DNA from: Pseudonocardia broussonetiae
GTDB taxonomy: Bacteria > Actinomycetota > Actinomycetes > Mycobacteriales > Pseudonocardiaceae
Length of the DNA: 64,000 nucleotides
NCBI RefSeq assembly: GCF_013155125.1
Contig: NZ_CP053564.1
Coordinates: forward strand, 2,983,501 to 3,047,500
Direction of reading: 5' to 3'
Numbering within the stretch: the stretch's first letter is position 1; each line of letters starts with the position of its first letter. Below are positions 32,578-40,827 of the stretch, one piece after another. A model generated the notes under the pieces. The model ran no database searches and was not told the origin of the DNA. It was given only the letters and a program-made list of their open reading frames with translations. The position numbers and the translations under genes are program-made.

Positions 32578-34194
32578 ATGTCCCGCACCGAGCCCACGGC
32601 CACGCCGCTCGGCGACGCCTTCCACGTCTACGACACGACGCTGCGCGACGGCGCCCAGCGCGAGGGGATCTCCTACTCGGTGGCCGACAAGCTGGCCGTC
32701 GCCCGCCACCTCGACGCCCTGGGCGTCGGCTACGTCGAGGGCGGCTGGCCCGGCGCGCTGCCGAAGGACACCGAGTTCTTCGCCCGCGCCGCGGCGGGGG
32801 AGCTGGACCTGCGCCACGCCGCGCTGGTGGCGTTCGGCGCGACCCGGCGCCCCGGCACGACGGCGGCGAACGACCCGCAGGTCCGCGCGCTGCTCGACAG
32901 CCAGGCGCCCGTCGTCACGCTGGTGGCCAAGTCCGACCGCCGCCACGTCGAGCGCGCGCTGCGCACCGACGCGGCCGAGAACTGCGCGATGGTCGCCGAC
33001 ACGGTGGCGTTCCTCGTCGGGGAGGGCCGGCGCGTGTTCCTCGACGCCGAGCACTTCTTCGACGGCTACGCCTTCGACCCCGACACCGCGCTGCGCGTGC
33101 TCGACGCGGCGGTCACGGCCGGCGCGGACGTCGCGGTGCTGTGCGACACGAACGGCGGCATGCTCCCCCTGGGCATCGCCGAGGTGGTCACCGAGGTCGC
33201 CGGGCGCACCGGCTTCCGCCTCGGGATCCACTGCCAGGACGACACCGGCTGCGCGGTCGCGAACAGCGTCGCGGCCGTGCAGGCCGGTGCCACGCACGTC
33301 CAGTGCACGGCGAACGGCTACGGGGAGCGGGCCGGCAACGCCGACCTGTTCGCCGTGGTCGGGAACCTGGTGACCAAGCTGGGGATGCCCGTCCTACCGG
33401 ACGGAGCCCTGGCGGAGATGACCCGCACCTCGCACACGTTGGCGGAGATCGCCAACATCGCTCCCGACACCCACCAGGCCTATGTCGGGACGTCAGCGTT
33501 CGCCCACAAGGCGGGCCTGCACGCGAGTGCGATCAAGGTGGACCCGGAGCTGTACAACCACATGAACCCCGTGGACGTCGGCAACGGGCAGCGGATCCTC
33601 GTCACCGAGATGGCCGGCCGGGCCAGCGTCGAGCTCAAGAGCGAGGAGCTCGGCGTCGACCTGGCCGGCCGTCCGGACGCCGTGTCGTCGGTCGTGGCGA
33701 CGGTCAAGGAGCGCGAGGCGCAGGGCTGGTCGTTCGAGGCGGCCGACGCCTCGCTCGAGCTGCTCATGCGCACCGCGCGCGGCGACGCGGGCACCGCGCC
33801 GTTCGACCTGGAGTCCTACCGCGTCATCACCGAGCGGCGCGCCGACGGCGAGATCGTGGCCGAGGCGACCGTCAAGATCCTCGTCGACGGGGAGCGCCTC
33901 ATCGCCACGCGCGAGGGCAACGGCCCCGTCAACGCCCTCGACGCCGCCCTGCGCGGCGCGCTCGCCCCGTCCTGCCCGTGGCTCGCCGACGTCGACCTCA
34001 CCGACTACAAGGTCCGCATCCTCACCCGCGGCACCGGCGCCGTGACGCGCGTGCTGATCGAGTCGTCGGACAAGGCGGGGGAGTGGACGACGGTCGGCGT
34101 GCACGGCAACGTCGTCGAGGCGTCCTGGCTGGCGCTGGTCGACGCCCTCGCCTACGCCGCGCTGCGGGCGCCAGGAGCGGTCACGGCAGGCTGA
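32578..34194 (+). CDS. cimA: Citramalate synthase
   Basis: Condenses pyruvate and acetyl-CoA to citramalate, the threonine-independent entry to isoleucine. 538 aa, normal for the long CimA type. The HMGL-like TIM barrel shows HVYDTTLRDGAQREGISYS (metal-binding Asp), HCQDDTGCAVANSVAAVQAG and NGYGERAGNADL; FAHKAGLHASAI follows; the C-terminal LeuA-type allosteric domain (about 400-530) should bind isoleucine. ATG 32578 has CAGGAG seven bases upstream. A leader-peptide attenuator precedes it, so it is controlled both at transcription and by feedback. The 3' end overlaps the convergent Lrp gene by 14 bp. Confidence 0.94.
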   Translation: MSRTEPTATPLGDAFHVYDTTLRDGAQREGISYSVADKLAVARHLDALGVGYVEGGWPGALPKDTEFFARAAAGELDLRHAALVAFGATRRPGTTAANDPQVRALLDSQAPVVTLVAKSDRRHVERALRTDAAENCAMVADTVAFLVGEGRRVFLDAEHFFDGYAFDPDTALRVLDAAVTAGADVAVLCDTNGGMLPLGIAEVVTEVAGRTGFRLGIHCQDDTGCAVANSVAAVQAGATHVQCTANGYGERAGNADLFAVVGNLVTKLGMPVLPDGALAEMTRTSHTLAEIANIAPDTHQAYVGTSAFAHKAGLHASAIKVDPELYNHMNPVDVGNGQRILVTEMAGRASVELKSEELGVDLAGRPDAVSSVVATVKEREAQGWSFEAADASLELLMRTARGDAGTAPFDLESYRVITERRADGEIVAEATVKILVDGERLIATREGNGPVNALDAALRGALAPSCPWLADVDLTDYKVRILTRGTGAVTRVLIESSDKAGEWTTVGVHGNVVEASWLALVDALAYAALRAPGAVTAG

Positions 34195-34621
34195 CGCCCC
34201 GCTCGAACCCGCGGCGCAGCACCATGATCGTGCGGGTCCGCACCACCCCCTCGACCTGGTAGAGCATCCGCAGCACCTCCTCCAGCTCGTCGGGGCCGGC
34301 CGCGCGGACCTTGAGCAGGAAGTTGCTGTTGCCGGCCACCGAGTGCGCCTCCTCGACGCGGCGGTCGGCCTCGGCCGCGGCGAACACGTGGTCGCGCGCC
34401 CAGCCCTCGGTGTCCAGCAGCACGAAGGCGAGCACGTCGACGCCGAGCGCGTCGGGATCGACCTCCACCGTCGTGCGCCGCACCACCCCCGACGCCCGCA
34501 GCCGGCGCACCCGCTCGTGCACCGCGGCGGGGGAGAGCGAGACGTCGCGGCCGAGCTGGGCGTAGGTGCGGTCGGCGTCGTCGAGGAGGAGACCGACGAT
34601 CCTCCGGTCGATCTGGTCCAT
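34181..34621 (-). CDS. Lrp/AsnC family transcriptional regulator
   Basis: Regulator of 146 aa with the N-terminal HTH (MDQIDRRIVGLLLDDADRTYAQLGRDV, then LSPAAVHERVRRLRASGVV) and C-terminal RAM ligand domain (VLAFVLLDTEG; VAGNSNFLLKVRAAGPDELEEVL). Amino acids are the usual effectors. ATG 34621 fits the family start. It is divergent from the MFS exporter-like gene, with a palindrome over that gene's promoter, so it probably controls the transporter in response to an amino acid. It overlaps the 3' end of cimA on the other strand. Confidence 0.9.
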   Translation of the reverse strand: MDQIDRRIVGLLLDDADRTYAQLGRDVSLSPAAVHERVRRLRASGVVRRTTVEVDPDALGVDVLAFVLLDTEGWARDHVFAAAEADRRVEEAHSVAGNSNFLLKVRAAGPDELEEVLRMLYQVEGVVRTRTIMVLRRGFERGVSLP

Positions 34622-34692
34622 GCCGCCATCCTGACAGCCCTTCGGCCGAACAGTCTTCGCCATGGTCCTGGAGCACTGGAAACGGCGTCACG

Positions 34693-34709
34693 ACCGAAGC
34701 ATCTTCGGT
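34693..34709. promoter_or_regulatory. 17-bp palindromic operator before the MFS gene
   Basis: ACCGAAG (34693-34699) and CTTCGGT (34703-34709) form a perfect 7-base inverted repeat that covers CATCTT, the only -10-like box before ATG 34712. Likely Lrp binding site. Confidence 0.5.
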
Positions 34710-34711
34710 GC

Positions 34712-35842
34712 ATGGCCCGTCACCTCCCCGTCCTGACCGCGGGCGTCGTCGCGGTCGGGGCGCAGTCCTTCCTGCTCGCCCCGCTGCTGCCCGACCTCGC
34801 CGCCTCCCTGTCCGCCACCCCCACCGAGATCGGCCGCGCGCTCGCCGCGTACGGCGTCGGCGTCGTCGCGGTGGCCGTGCTGCTGGGCTCGCGCCTCGAC
34901 CGCGTCCCGCGGGCCACCGCGCTGACCGCCGGCGCGCTCGCGCTCGCCCTGAGCTCCGCGGTCTCCGCGCTGGCGCCCAACTGGGAGGTGCTCGCGGGCG
35001 CGCAGGTGCTCGCCGGCGCCGCCGCGGGCGTGGTGCTGCCCGCGACCTACGCCCTCGCCGCCGAGCTCGCCGCGCCCGGTGACGGCGCGCGGGCCACCGG
35101 GCGGGTCCTGACGGGCTGGTCGATCGCGCTCGTCGCCGGGGTCCCGGTGTCGACGGTGCTGGCCGACGCCGTCGGCTGGCGCGGGGTGCTCGGCGCGCTG
35201 GCCGTGCTCGCCGCCGCCCAGGCCGTGCTGGTCCGGACGCTGCCCGCGACGCCGGTGCCGACGGCGCCGCGACCGCGTCTCTCCGCCGCGCTGCGGGTCC
35301 CCGGCGTCGTGCCGCTGCTCGTGACGACGCTCGCGTTCATGACCGCCTTCTACGCCGTGTTCGCGTTCGCCGGCGCCGAGATCCGCCTGCTGCACGGCGG
35401 CGGCGCGGCCGGGGCCGGGCTGCTCGCGCTCTCCTACGGCGTCGGGTTCGGCCTGGGCGCGGTCACCGACCGCTTCGCCGCCCGCACCGGCCTCGCCCCC
35501 GTCCTCGCCGGGCTCGTGCTGGTCTACCTGGCGCTCGGGGCGACGGTCGGCCTGCTGCCGGCGCTGCTCGCCGTGGCCGTCGCCTGGGGCGTGGTCAACC
35601 ACGTCGTGCTGACGCTGGTGGTCAGCCGGCTCGCCGACGCCGCCCCGCACGCGCGCGGCGCGGTCCTGGCCCTCAACTCCGCCGCCACCTACGGCGGGGC
35701 CGCGGTCGCCGGGCTGCTCGCCGGACCGCTGTACGAGGCGGCCGGGCTGGGCTGGGTGGCGGTCGCCGCGGCCGTCGTCGTCGCGGTGGCGGTGCCGCTC
35801 GCCCGCAAACCGGTTGCCGTACCCGTCACCATCGCGGGGTGA
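34712..35842 (+). CDS. MFS transporter
   Basis: Major facilitator protein of 376 aa with about twelve hydrophobic helices. The A-type loop motif is reduced (LLGSRLDRVPRATAL after helix 2), and the central loop (PATPVPTAPRPRLSAALRVPG) separates the two halves. It resembles AraJ/YdeA-type drug or metabolite exporters. The Rv2994 MFS gene occupies the same region in M. tuberculosis. Divergent from the Lrp gene. It overlaps the next GNAT gene by four bases (GTGA), so they are coupled; the exported substrate is not known, though Lrp control suggests an amino acid or related compound. Confidence 0.88.
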   Translation: MARHLPVLTAGVVAVGAQSFLLAPLLPDLAASLSATPTEIGRALAAYGVGVVAVAVLLGSRLDRVPRATALTAGALALALSSAVSALAPNWEVLAGAQVLAGAAAGVVLPATYALAAELAAPGDGARATGRVLTGWSIALVAGVPVSTVLADAVGWRGVLGALAVLAAAQAVLVRTLPATPVPTAPRPRLSAALRVPGVVPLLVTTLAFMTAFYAVFAFAGAEIRLLHGGGAAGAGLLALSYGVGFGLGAVTDRFAARTGLAPVLAGLVLVYLALGATVGLLPALLAVAVAWGVVNHVVLTLVVSRLADAAPHARGAVLALNSAATYGGAAVAGLLAGPLYEAAGLGWVAVAAAVVVAVAVPLARKPVAVPVTIAG

Positions 35843-36582
35843 CCCCGATCCTCACGCGCATCGACGCGTTCTGCGACGCGGTGCCGCGCGCCCGCGCGAC
35901 GGCGACCGACGACGGGCCGCTGCGGCTGTTCCTGCCCGACGGCCCCGGGCACCCGCTCTACGCCCGCCCGGTGCCCGGGGCGACGGTCACGGCCGCGGAC
36001 GTCACGCGGGTCCGCGCCCGGCAGCGGGCCGCCGGGGTGCCGGAGGCGTTCGAGTGGGTGCACGCCGCCGCGCCGACCATGGACGCGGCCGTGCGCGAGG
36101 CCGGGCTGGCCGTGCACGTCTGCCCGCTGCTGGTGCTCGACGGTCCTGCCGTCGCTGCCGAGGGCGTGCGGCTGCTGGGCGCCGACGACCCCGACCTGGT
36201 CGACGCGCTGCACGCGGTCGCGCTCGTCGGCGCGGCCGCGTTCGGGGCGCCGGCCCCCGACGCTCCCGGTCCGGACGCCGTCGCCGCGGCCCGGGCGGGC
36301 CTGGCGAGCGGCCGGACCGCGATGGCCCTCGTCACGGGGCCGGACGGCCCGCTCGCCGCCGGTCAGGTGCAGCGGGCGGGGGACGTCGCCGAGCTCGTCG
36401 GCATCGGGACCGTCCCCGCGGCGCGGGGCCGGGGGCTCGGCGGCGCGGTCACCGCCGCGCTCGCCGGCGCCACCGACGCGGACCTCGTGTTCCTCGCCGC
36501 CGGGAGCGCCGACGCCACCCGCGTCTACGAGCGCGTCGGCTTCCGTCAGGTGGGGGAGTGCGGCGTCGCGGAGCCCGCCTGA
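35839..36582 (+). CDS. GNAT family N-acetyltransferase
   Basis: Protein of 247 aa. The C-terminal half has the GNAT core: ELVGIGTVPAARGRGLGGAVTAAL is the acetyl-CoA-binding motif A (R/QxxGxG/A as RGRGLGG, about residue 197), followed by VFLAAGSADATRVYERVGF (motif B, Tyr near 232). The N-terminal half is less conserved and may be a second, degenerate GNAT fold. Translated with the MFS gene through a GTGA overlap. The last 37 bp overlap the convergent flavin monooxygenase gene. Confidence 0.85.
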   Translation: MTPILTRIDAFCDAVPRARATATDDGPLRLFLPDGPGHPLYARPVPGATVTAADVTRVRARQRAAGVPEAFEWVHAAAPTMDAAVREAGLAVHVCPLLVLDGPAVAAEGVRLLGADDPDLVDALHAVALVGAAAFGAPAPDAPGPDAVAAARAGLASGRTAMALVTGPDGPLAAGQVQRAGDVAELVGIGTVPAARGRGLGGAVTAALAGATDADLVFLAAGSADATRVYERVGFRQVGECGVAEPA

Positions 36583-37934
36583 GCAGCAGCGGCAGCCTCG
36601 ACGGGCTGCGCCCCGGCAGGCTGCGTCTGGACCGGCTGCGGCGCCCGCCGCGCCCACTCCGGCGCGTGCTCGGGCAGCGGGCCGATCGCGACCAGCCGCG
36701 CCGGGATCCCCTGCAGCACCGGGAAGCGCTGCGACATCCGCATCGGGAACGGCAGGCTCTCGAGCGGCGCGGGCGCGAGGCCGCCGTCGTCGTCGGCCAT
36801 CCCGATAGGCGTGACGGCCGCGTCGGCGGGGGCGGCCATGATCGTCGGGCCGAGCACCGCGCGGTGGGCGATCCGCTGCGCGCCCTGCACCAGCGCCGTC
36901 GGCAGCCAGCGCCGCCACTGCACGCGGCGCAGCACCGAGCGCGGCACGATCCCGCCGCTGCGCAGCGCGGGGGCCAGGATCCGGGCGGCGGCGACGGCGT
37001 CGGCCACGGCCAGGTTGATCCCGACGCCCCCGACCGGCGACATGGCGTGCGCGGCGTCGCCGATGAGCAGCAGGCCGTCGCGCTCCCAGCGCCGCAACCG
37101 CTCCAGCTTCACATCGAGCAGCTTGACGTCGTCCCACGACTCCAGCGCGCCCATCCGGTCCGCCATCCACGGCAGCAGCCCGGCGAACCGCTCGCGCATC
37201 AGCTCGATGCCGCCCGCCCGCAGCTCGGTGTCGCTGCCCTTGCGGATGAGGTAGCCGCACTGCCAGTAGTCGCCCCGGTCGATCATCACGCAGAAGTGGC
37301 CGGTGGAGAACCGCCCGACGCCGCCGACGGGGTCGCTCTCGCGGCGCGGCAGCCGGAACCACCAGACGTCCATCGGCACGCCGAACGTGCGCGGCCGCAG
37401 CCGGGCGGCGGCGCGCACCGCGGAGCCGCGGCCGTCGCAGGCGACGGTGAGGTCGGCGCGCAGCTCGTGCTCGCTGCCGTCGGTGCGGTCGACGTACCGG
37501 ACGCCGATGACGCGGTCACCCTCGCGCAGCAGGTCGACGACCTCGGCGTTGCGCCGCAGCGTGAACGCCGGCTCCTCGGCGGCGGAGTCGGCCAGCATGT
37601 CGAGGAAGTCCCACTGCGGGACGAGCGCGATGTGCTTGTGCCGCCCCGGGAGCCGACGCATGTCGGACATCACGACGGTGCCCGAGTCGAGCTGGACGGT
37701 GACCCGCTCCAGGAGCCGGTGCGGGACGGCGGCGAACCGCTCACCGAGGCCGAGCTCGTCGAGCAGGTTCAGCGTGGAGGCGTGGACGGTGTCGCCGCGG
37801 AAGTCGCGCAGGAAGTCGGCGTGCTTCTCCAGGACCGTGACAGGGACGCCCGCGCGGGCCATCAGCAGCCCCAGCACCATCCCGGCCGGTCCACCACCGA
37901 CGACGAGGCAGGTCGTGCGCTCGTTATTCGTCAT
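36546..37934 (-). CDS. FAD-dependent monooxygenase (class A flavoprotein hydroxylase)
   Basis: Protein of 462 aa with the three FAD motifs of PHBH-type hydroxylases: VVGGGPAGMVLGLLMARAGVPVTVLEK (GxGxxG, about residue 12), the DG motif VACDGRGSAVR (about 167) and GLLLIGDAAHAMSPVGGVGINLAVADAV (about 300). It should hydroxylate an aromatic or polyketide-like substrate with NAD(P)H and O2; the substrate is unknown. The C-terminal 40 residues are Ala/Pro/Gln-rich and probably disordered. Divergent from gltX; TAAATT lies six bases from ATG 37934 on its strand. Confidence 0.9.
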   Translation of the reverse strand: MTNNERTTCLVVGGGPAGMVLGLLMARAGVPVTVLEKHADFLRDFRGDTVHASTLNLLDELGLGERFAAVPHRLLERVTVQLDSGTVVMSDMRRLPGRHKHIALVPQWDFLDMLADSAAEEPAFTLRRNAEVVDLLREGDRVIGVRYVDRTDGSEHELRADLTVACDGRGSAVRAAARLRPRTFGVPMDVWWFRLPRRESDPVGGVGRFSTGHFCVMIDRGDYWQCGYLIRKGSDTELRAGGIELMRERFAGLLPWMADRMGALESWDDVKLLDVKLERLRRWERDGLLLIGDAAHAMSPVGGVGINLAVADAVAAARILAPALRSGGIVPRSVLRRVQWRRWLPTALVQGAQRIAHRAVLGPTIMAAPADAAVTPIGMADDDGGLAPAPLESLPFPMRMSQRFPVLQGIPARLVAIGPLPEHAPEWARRAPQPVQTQPAGAQPVEAAAAAQAGSATPHSPT

Positions 37935-37973
37935 GCGTTGAATTTAGCGCGGGTCCGCTAGCCTGGCAAGACC
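37935..37973. promoter_or_regulatory. Divergent promoters of gltX and the flavin monooxygenase
   Basis: Only 39 bp separate the two starts. Plus strand: TAGCCT (37959-37964) nine bases before ATG 37974. Minus strand: TAAATT (37941-37946) six bases before ATG 37934. The two promoters must overlap and could exclude one another. Confidence 0.45.
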
Positions 37974-39476
37974 ATGACTGCGTCCCAGAACTCACCGACT
38001 CGGCCGGTCCGCGTCCGCTTCTGCCCGTCCCCGACGGGCACTCCGCACGTCGGGCTCATCCGCACAGCCCTGTTCAACTGGGCCCACGCCCGGCACTCCG
38101 GCGGCGCGTTCGTGTTCCGCATCGAGGACACCGACGCCAGCCGCGACTCGGTCGAGTCCTACGAGGCCCTGCTCGACGCCCTGCGCTGGCTCGGCCTCGA
38201 CTGGGACGAGGGCCCCGAGGTCGGCGGCCCGCACGGGCCGTACCGGCAGAGCGAGCGCGGCGACCTCTACGCCGACGCGCTGCGCCGCCTGATCGACGCG
38301 GGCGAGGTCTACGAGTCGTACTCGAAGGCCGACGAGATCGAGGCGCGGCACAAGGCCGCCGGGCGGGACCCGAAGCTCGGCTACGACAACGCCGACCGCG
38401 ACCTCACCGACGCCCAGCGCGACGCCTACCGCGCCGAGGGCCGCGCGCCCGTCTACCGGCTGCGGATGCCCGACCGCGACATCACCTTCACCGACCTCGT
38501 CCGCGGCGACGTCACCTTCCGCGCCGGCACCGTCCCCGACTTCGTGCTCGCCCGCGGCGACGGCAGCCCGCTCTACCCGCTGACCAACCCGCTCGACGAC
38601 GCGCTCATGGGCATCACCGACGTGCTGCGCGGCGAGGACCTGCTCTCCTCCACGCCCCGCCAGATCGCGCTGCTCGAGGCGCTGCAGCGCGTGGGCCTCG
38701 GCGACGGCCCCTTCCGCTACGGGCACCTCCCGCTCGTCACCGGGGAGGGCAACCGCAAGCTCTCCAAGCGCGACCCGGAATCGAACCTGTTCCTCTACCG
38801 CGAGCGCGGATTCGTGCCCGAGGGGCTGCTCAACTACCTGGCACTGCTGGGGTGGGCGATCGCCGAGGACCGCGACGTCTTCACGATGGCGGAGATGGTC
38901 GACGCATTCGAGGTCGGGCGCGTCTCCGGCAATTCCGCGCGGTTCGACCTGAAGAAGGCCGAGGCGATCAACGCGGCGCACCTGCGGGCGCTGCCGGTCG
39001 AGGACTTCGCCCGCCGCGTCGAGCCCTACCTCGTCGCGGAGGGAGTGAGCATCGACACCGACGACCAGCGTGCGCTGCTCGCCGCCGCGGCCCCGCTCGT
39101 ACAGGAGCGCAGCGTCGTCCTCTCCGACGCCGCCCGCATGCTCCGCTTCCTGTTCGTGTCCGAGGACGGCTTCTCCCTCGACGAGGACGCGGCCGCGAAG
39201 AACCTCGGCGCCGACGCCGCCCCGGTGCTCGAAGCGGCCCTGACCGGCCTCGATGCGCTGTCGACGTGGTCGGCCGCGGAGATCGAGGGCTCGCTCAAGG
39301 CCACCCTGATCGACGGTCTGGAGCTCAAGCCGCGCAAGGCGTTCGCGCCCGTGCGGGTGGCCGTCAGCGGCCGGACCGTGTCGCCGCCGCTCTACGAGTC
39401 CATGGAGCTGCTGGGGCGCGAGCGGTCGCTGCGGCGGCTGAGGGCCGGTGTGGAGCGCGCCGGGGGGCTCGGCTAG
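37974..39476 (+). CDS. gltX: Glutamyl-tRNA synthetase
   Basis: Charges tRNA(Glu) with glutamate, and with GatCAB present probably also mischarges tRNA(Gln). Class I synthetase of 500 aa: HIGH-type motif in [22 protein letters not shown] (about residue 22), KMSKS-type motif KLSKRD (about 262), and an alpha-helical anticodon-binding domain at the C-terminus. The two tRNA genes downstream (tRNA-Gln CTG and tRNA-Glu CTC) are precisely its substrates. Confidence 0.97.
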   Translation: MTASQNSPTRPVRVRFCPSPTGTPHVGLIRTALFNWAHARHSGGAFVFRIEDTDASRDSVESYEALLDALRWLGLDWDEGPEVGGPHGPYRQSERGDLYADALRRLIDAGEVYESYSKADEIEARHKAAGRDPKLGYDNADRDLTDAQRDAYRAEGRAPVYRLRMPDRDITFTDLVRGDVTFRAGTVPDFVLARGDGSPLYPLTNPLDDALMGITDVLRGEDLLSSTPRQIALLEALQRVGLGDGPFRYGHLPLVTGEGNRKLSKRDPESNLFLYRERGFVPEGLLNYLALLGWAIAEDRDVFTMAEMVDAFEVGRVSGNSARFDLKKAEAINAAHLRALPVEDFARRVEPYLVAEGVSIDTDDQRALLAAAAPLVQERSVVLSDAARMLRFLFVSEDGFSLDEDAAAKNLGADAAPVLEAALTGLDALSTWSAAEIEGSLKATLIDGLELKPRKAFAPVRVAVSGRTVSPPLYESMELLGRERSLRRLRAGVERAGGLG

Positions 39477-39519
39477 AGTGGTTCGCGCAGGACGCGGTCA
39501 CCGAGTGACCGTCGTCCAG

Positions 39520-39591
39520 TGGGGTATGGTGTAATTGGCAGCACGACTGATTCTGGTTCAGTTAGTCTAGGTTCGAGTCCTGGTACCCCAG
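39520..39591 (+). tRNA. tRNA-Gln (anticodon CTG)
   Basis: Cloverleaf: acceptor TGGGGTA/TACCCCA, D arm with GTGTAATTGGCAGCAC, anticodon stem ACTGA/TCAGT with loop TTCTGGT (anticodon CTG at 39553-39555), T arm with GGTTCGAGTCC, discriminator G. No encoded CCA. Confidence 0.95.
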
Positions 39592-39668
39592 CGGAAAGCT
39601 CCAGAAAGCCTTCCTGTACTGTTCTCCCGAGCAGTTCGAGCAAGCCAAGTACATATCAGCGAGTCTCT

Positions 39669-39741
39669 GGCCCCGTCGTCTAGCGGCCTAGGACGCCGCC
39701 CTCTCAAGGCGGTAGCGCGGGTTCAAATCCCGTCGGGGCTA
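39669..39741 (+). tRNA. tRNA-Glu (anticodon CTC)
   Basis: Cloverleaf: acceptor GGCCCCG/CGGGGCT (terminal G-U), D arm with CTAGCGGCCTAGG, anticodon stem CCGCC/GGCGG with loop CTCTCAA (anticodon CTC at 39713-39715), T arm with GGTTCAAATCC, discriminator A. No encoded CCA. Confidence 0.95.
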
Positions 39742-39749
39742 CAACGCAC

Positions 39750-39796
39750 AAACCCTCTCACTCCGGTTCGGAGTCGAGAGGGTTTCTGCGTTTTCG
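39750..39796 (+). terminator. Intrinsic terminator after the tRNA genes
   Basis: AAACCCTCTC (39750-39759) pairs with GAGAGGGTTT (39776-39785), with ACTCCG/CGGAGT inside and a short loop; CTGCGTTTT follows. It ends the gltX-tRNA transcription unit. Confidence 0.8.
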
Positions 39797-39880
39797 GGTG
39801 TTGTGCGTGGGTCGGGCGTCGGAGGCGCGGTCTCTGGTCCGGCGCCGGCGGTGGGGGCAGGCGGCCGGGGGTGCGGGCTG

Positions 39881-40820
39881 GTGATCGTCGGAAGTGTGAT
39901 GTGAGGGTCCTGGCGAGGGTCGCAGCGGTGCGGTCTCGGTGATCACAGGCCGGTGATCGTCTGAAGTGTGACGTCACGGCCCTGGCGAGGGCCGCCACGG
40001 TGCGGTTTTGGTGATCATGAATCCGCGGCCGCCGGTGCGGCGGTCGCGGGCGGCACGGAGGGGCGGGGTGGATCGACGAGACCGGTGATCGCCAGGAGTG
40101 TGACCGCGCGGCCCTGGCGAGGGCCGCCACGGTGCGGTCTCGCTGATCACAAGCCGGTGATCGTCAGGAGTGTGACGTCACGGCTCTGGGGAGGGCCGCA
40201 GCGGTGCGGTCTCGGCGATCACTGGCCAACGATCGTCGGGAGTGTGACGTGAGGGTCGTCTCGGCAGTCGTGGTGGCGCGGTGCCAGCGATCAACAACCC
40301 GGGGCGGCCGCTGCGGCCCCGGGCGCCGGCGGAGTCGCGGGGGGCGGGTCGACGACACCGGTGATCGTCGGGAGTGTGACCGCACGGCCCTGCTGAGGGC
40401 CGCCATGGTGCGGTCTCGGTGATCACGGCTCGGTGATCGTCGGAAATGTGACGTGTGGGTCGTCGCGGCGACCGTGGTGGCGCGGTGCCAGCGATCAACA
40501 ACCCGGGGTGGCCGCTGCGGCCCCGGGCGCCGGCGGAGTCGCGAGGCGGGCCGACGACACCGGTGATCGTCGGGAGTGTGACCGCACGGCCCTGGGGAGG
40601 GCCGCAGCGGTGCGGTCCTGGTGATCGCGGCTCGGTGATCGTCGGAAGTGCGACGTGTGGGTCGTCGCGGCGACCGTGGTGGCGCGGTCTCGACGATCAT
40701 GGCGCGCTGCGGCCCCGGGCGGCGGCACGGGGTCGCGCGGCGGGCCGACGACACCGTGATCGTCAGGAGTGTGACCGCACGGCCCCACCGAGGGCCGCCA
40801 CAGCGCAGTCCCGGTGGTCG
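39881..40820 (+). repeat. Array of ten 66-bp hairpin-forming repeats with a higher-order period
   Basis: Units begin gtgatcgtc, continue gggagtgtgac and end gtgcggtctcggtgatcac. Starts: 39881, 39953, 40084, 40157, about 40229, 40361, 40433, 40563, 40635, 40756. Most units come as adjacent pairs separated by GC-rich spacers of about 60-70 bp; the block pair-plus-spacer repeats at about 200 bp (40361 to 40563). In well-kept units GACCGCAC and GTGCGGTC pair, enclosing GGCCCT/AGGGCC, so each is a long hairpin. No gene is seen in 39800-40827. Confidence 0.85.
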
Positions 40821-40827
40821 AGCCGGC

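Noticed and set aside
39520..39741. tRNA genes as attachment site of an integrated element
   Set aside because: No integrase, no duplicated tRNA 3' end and no phage genes are present nearby; a normal terminator follows.
39881..40820. CRISPR array
   Set aside because: Units are about 66 bp, diverged, and joined without unique spacers; the longer spacers are themselves repeated. No cas gene is in the window.
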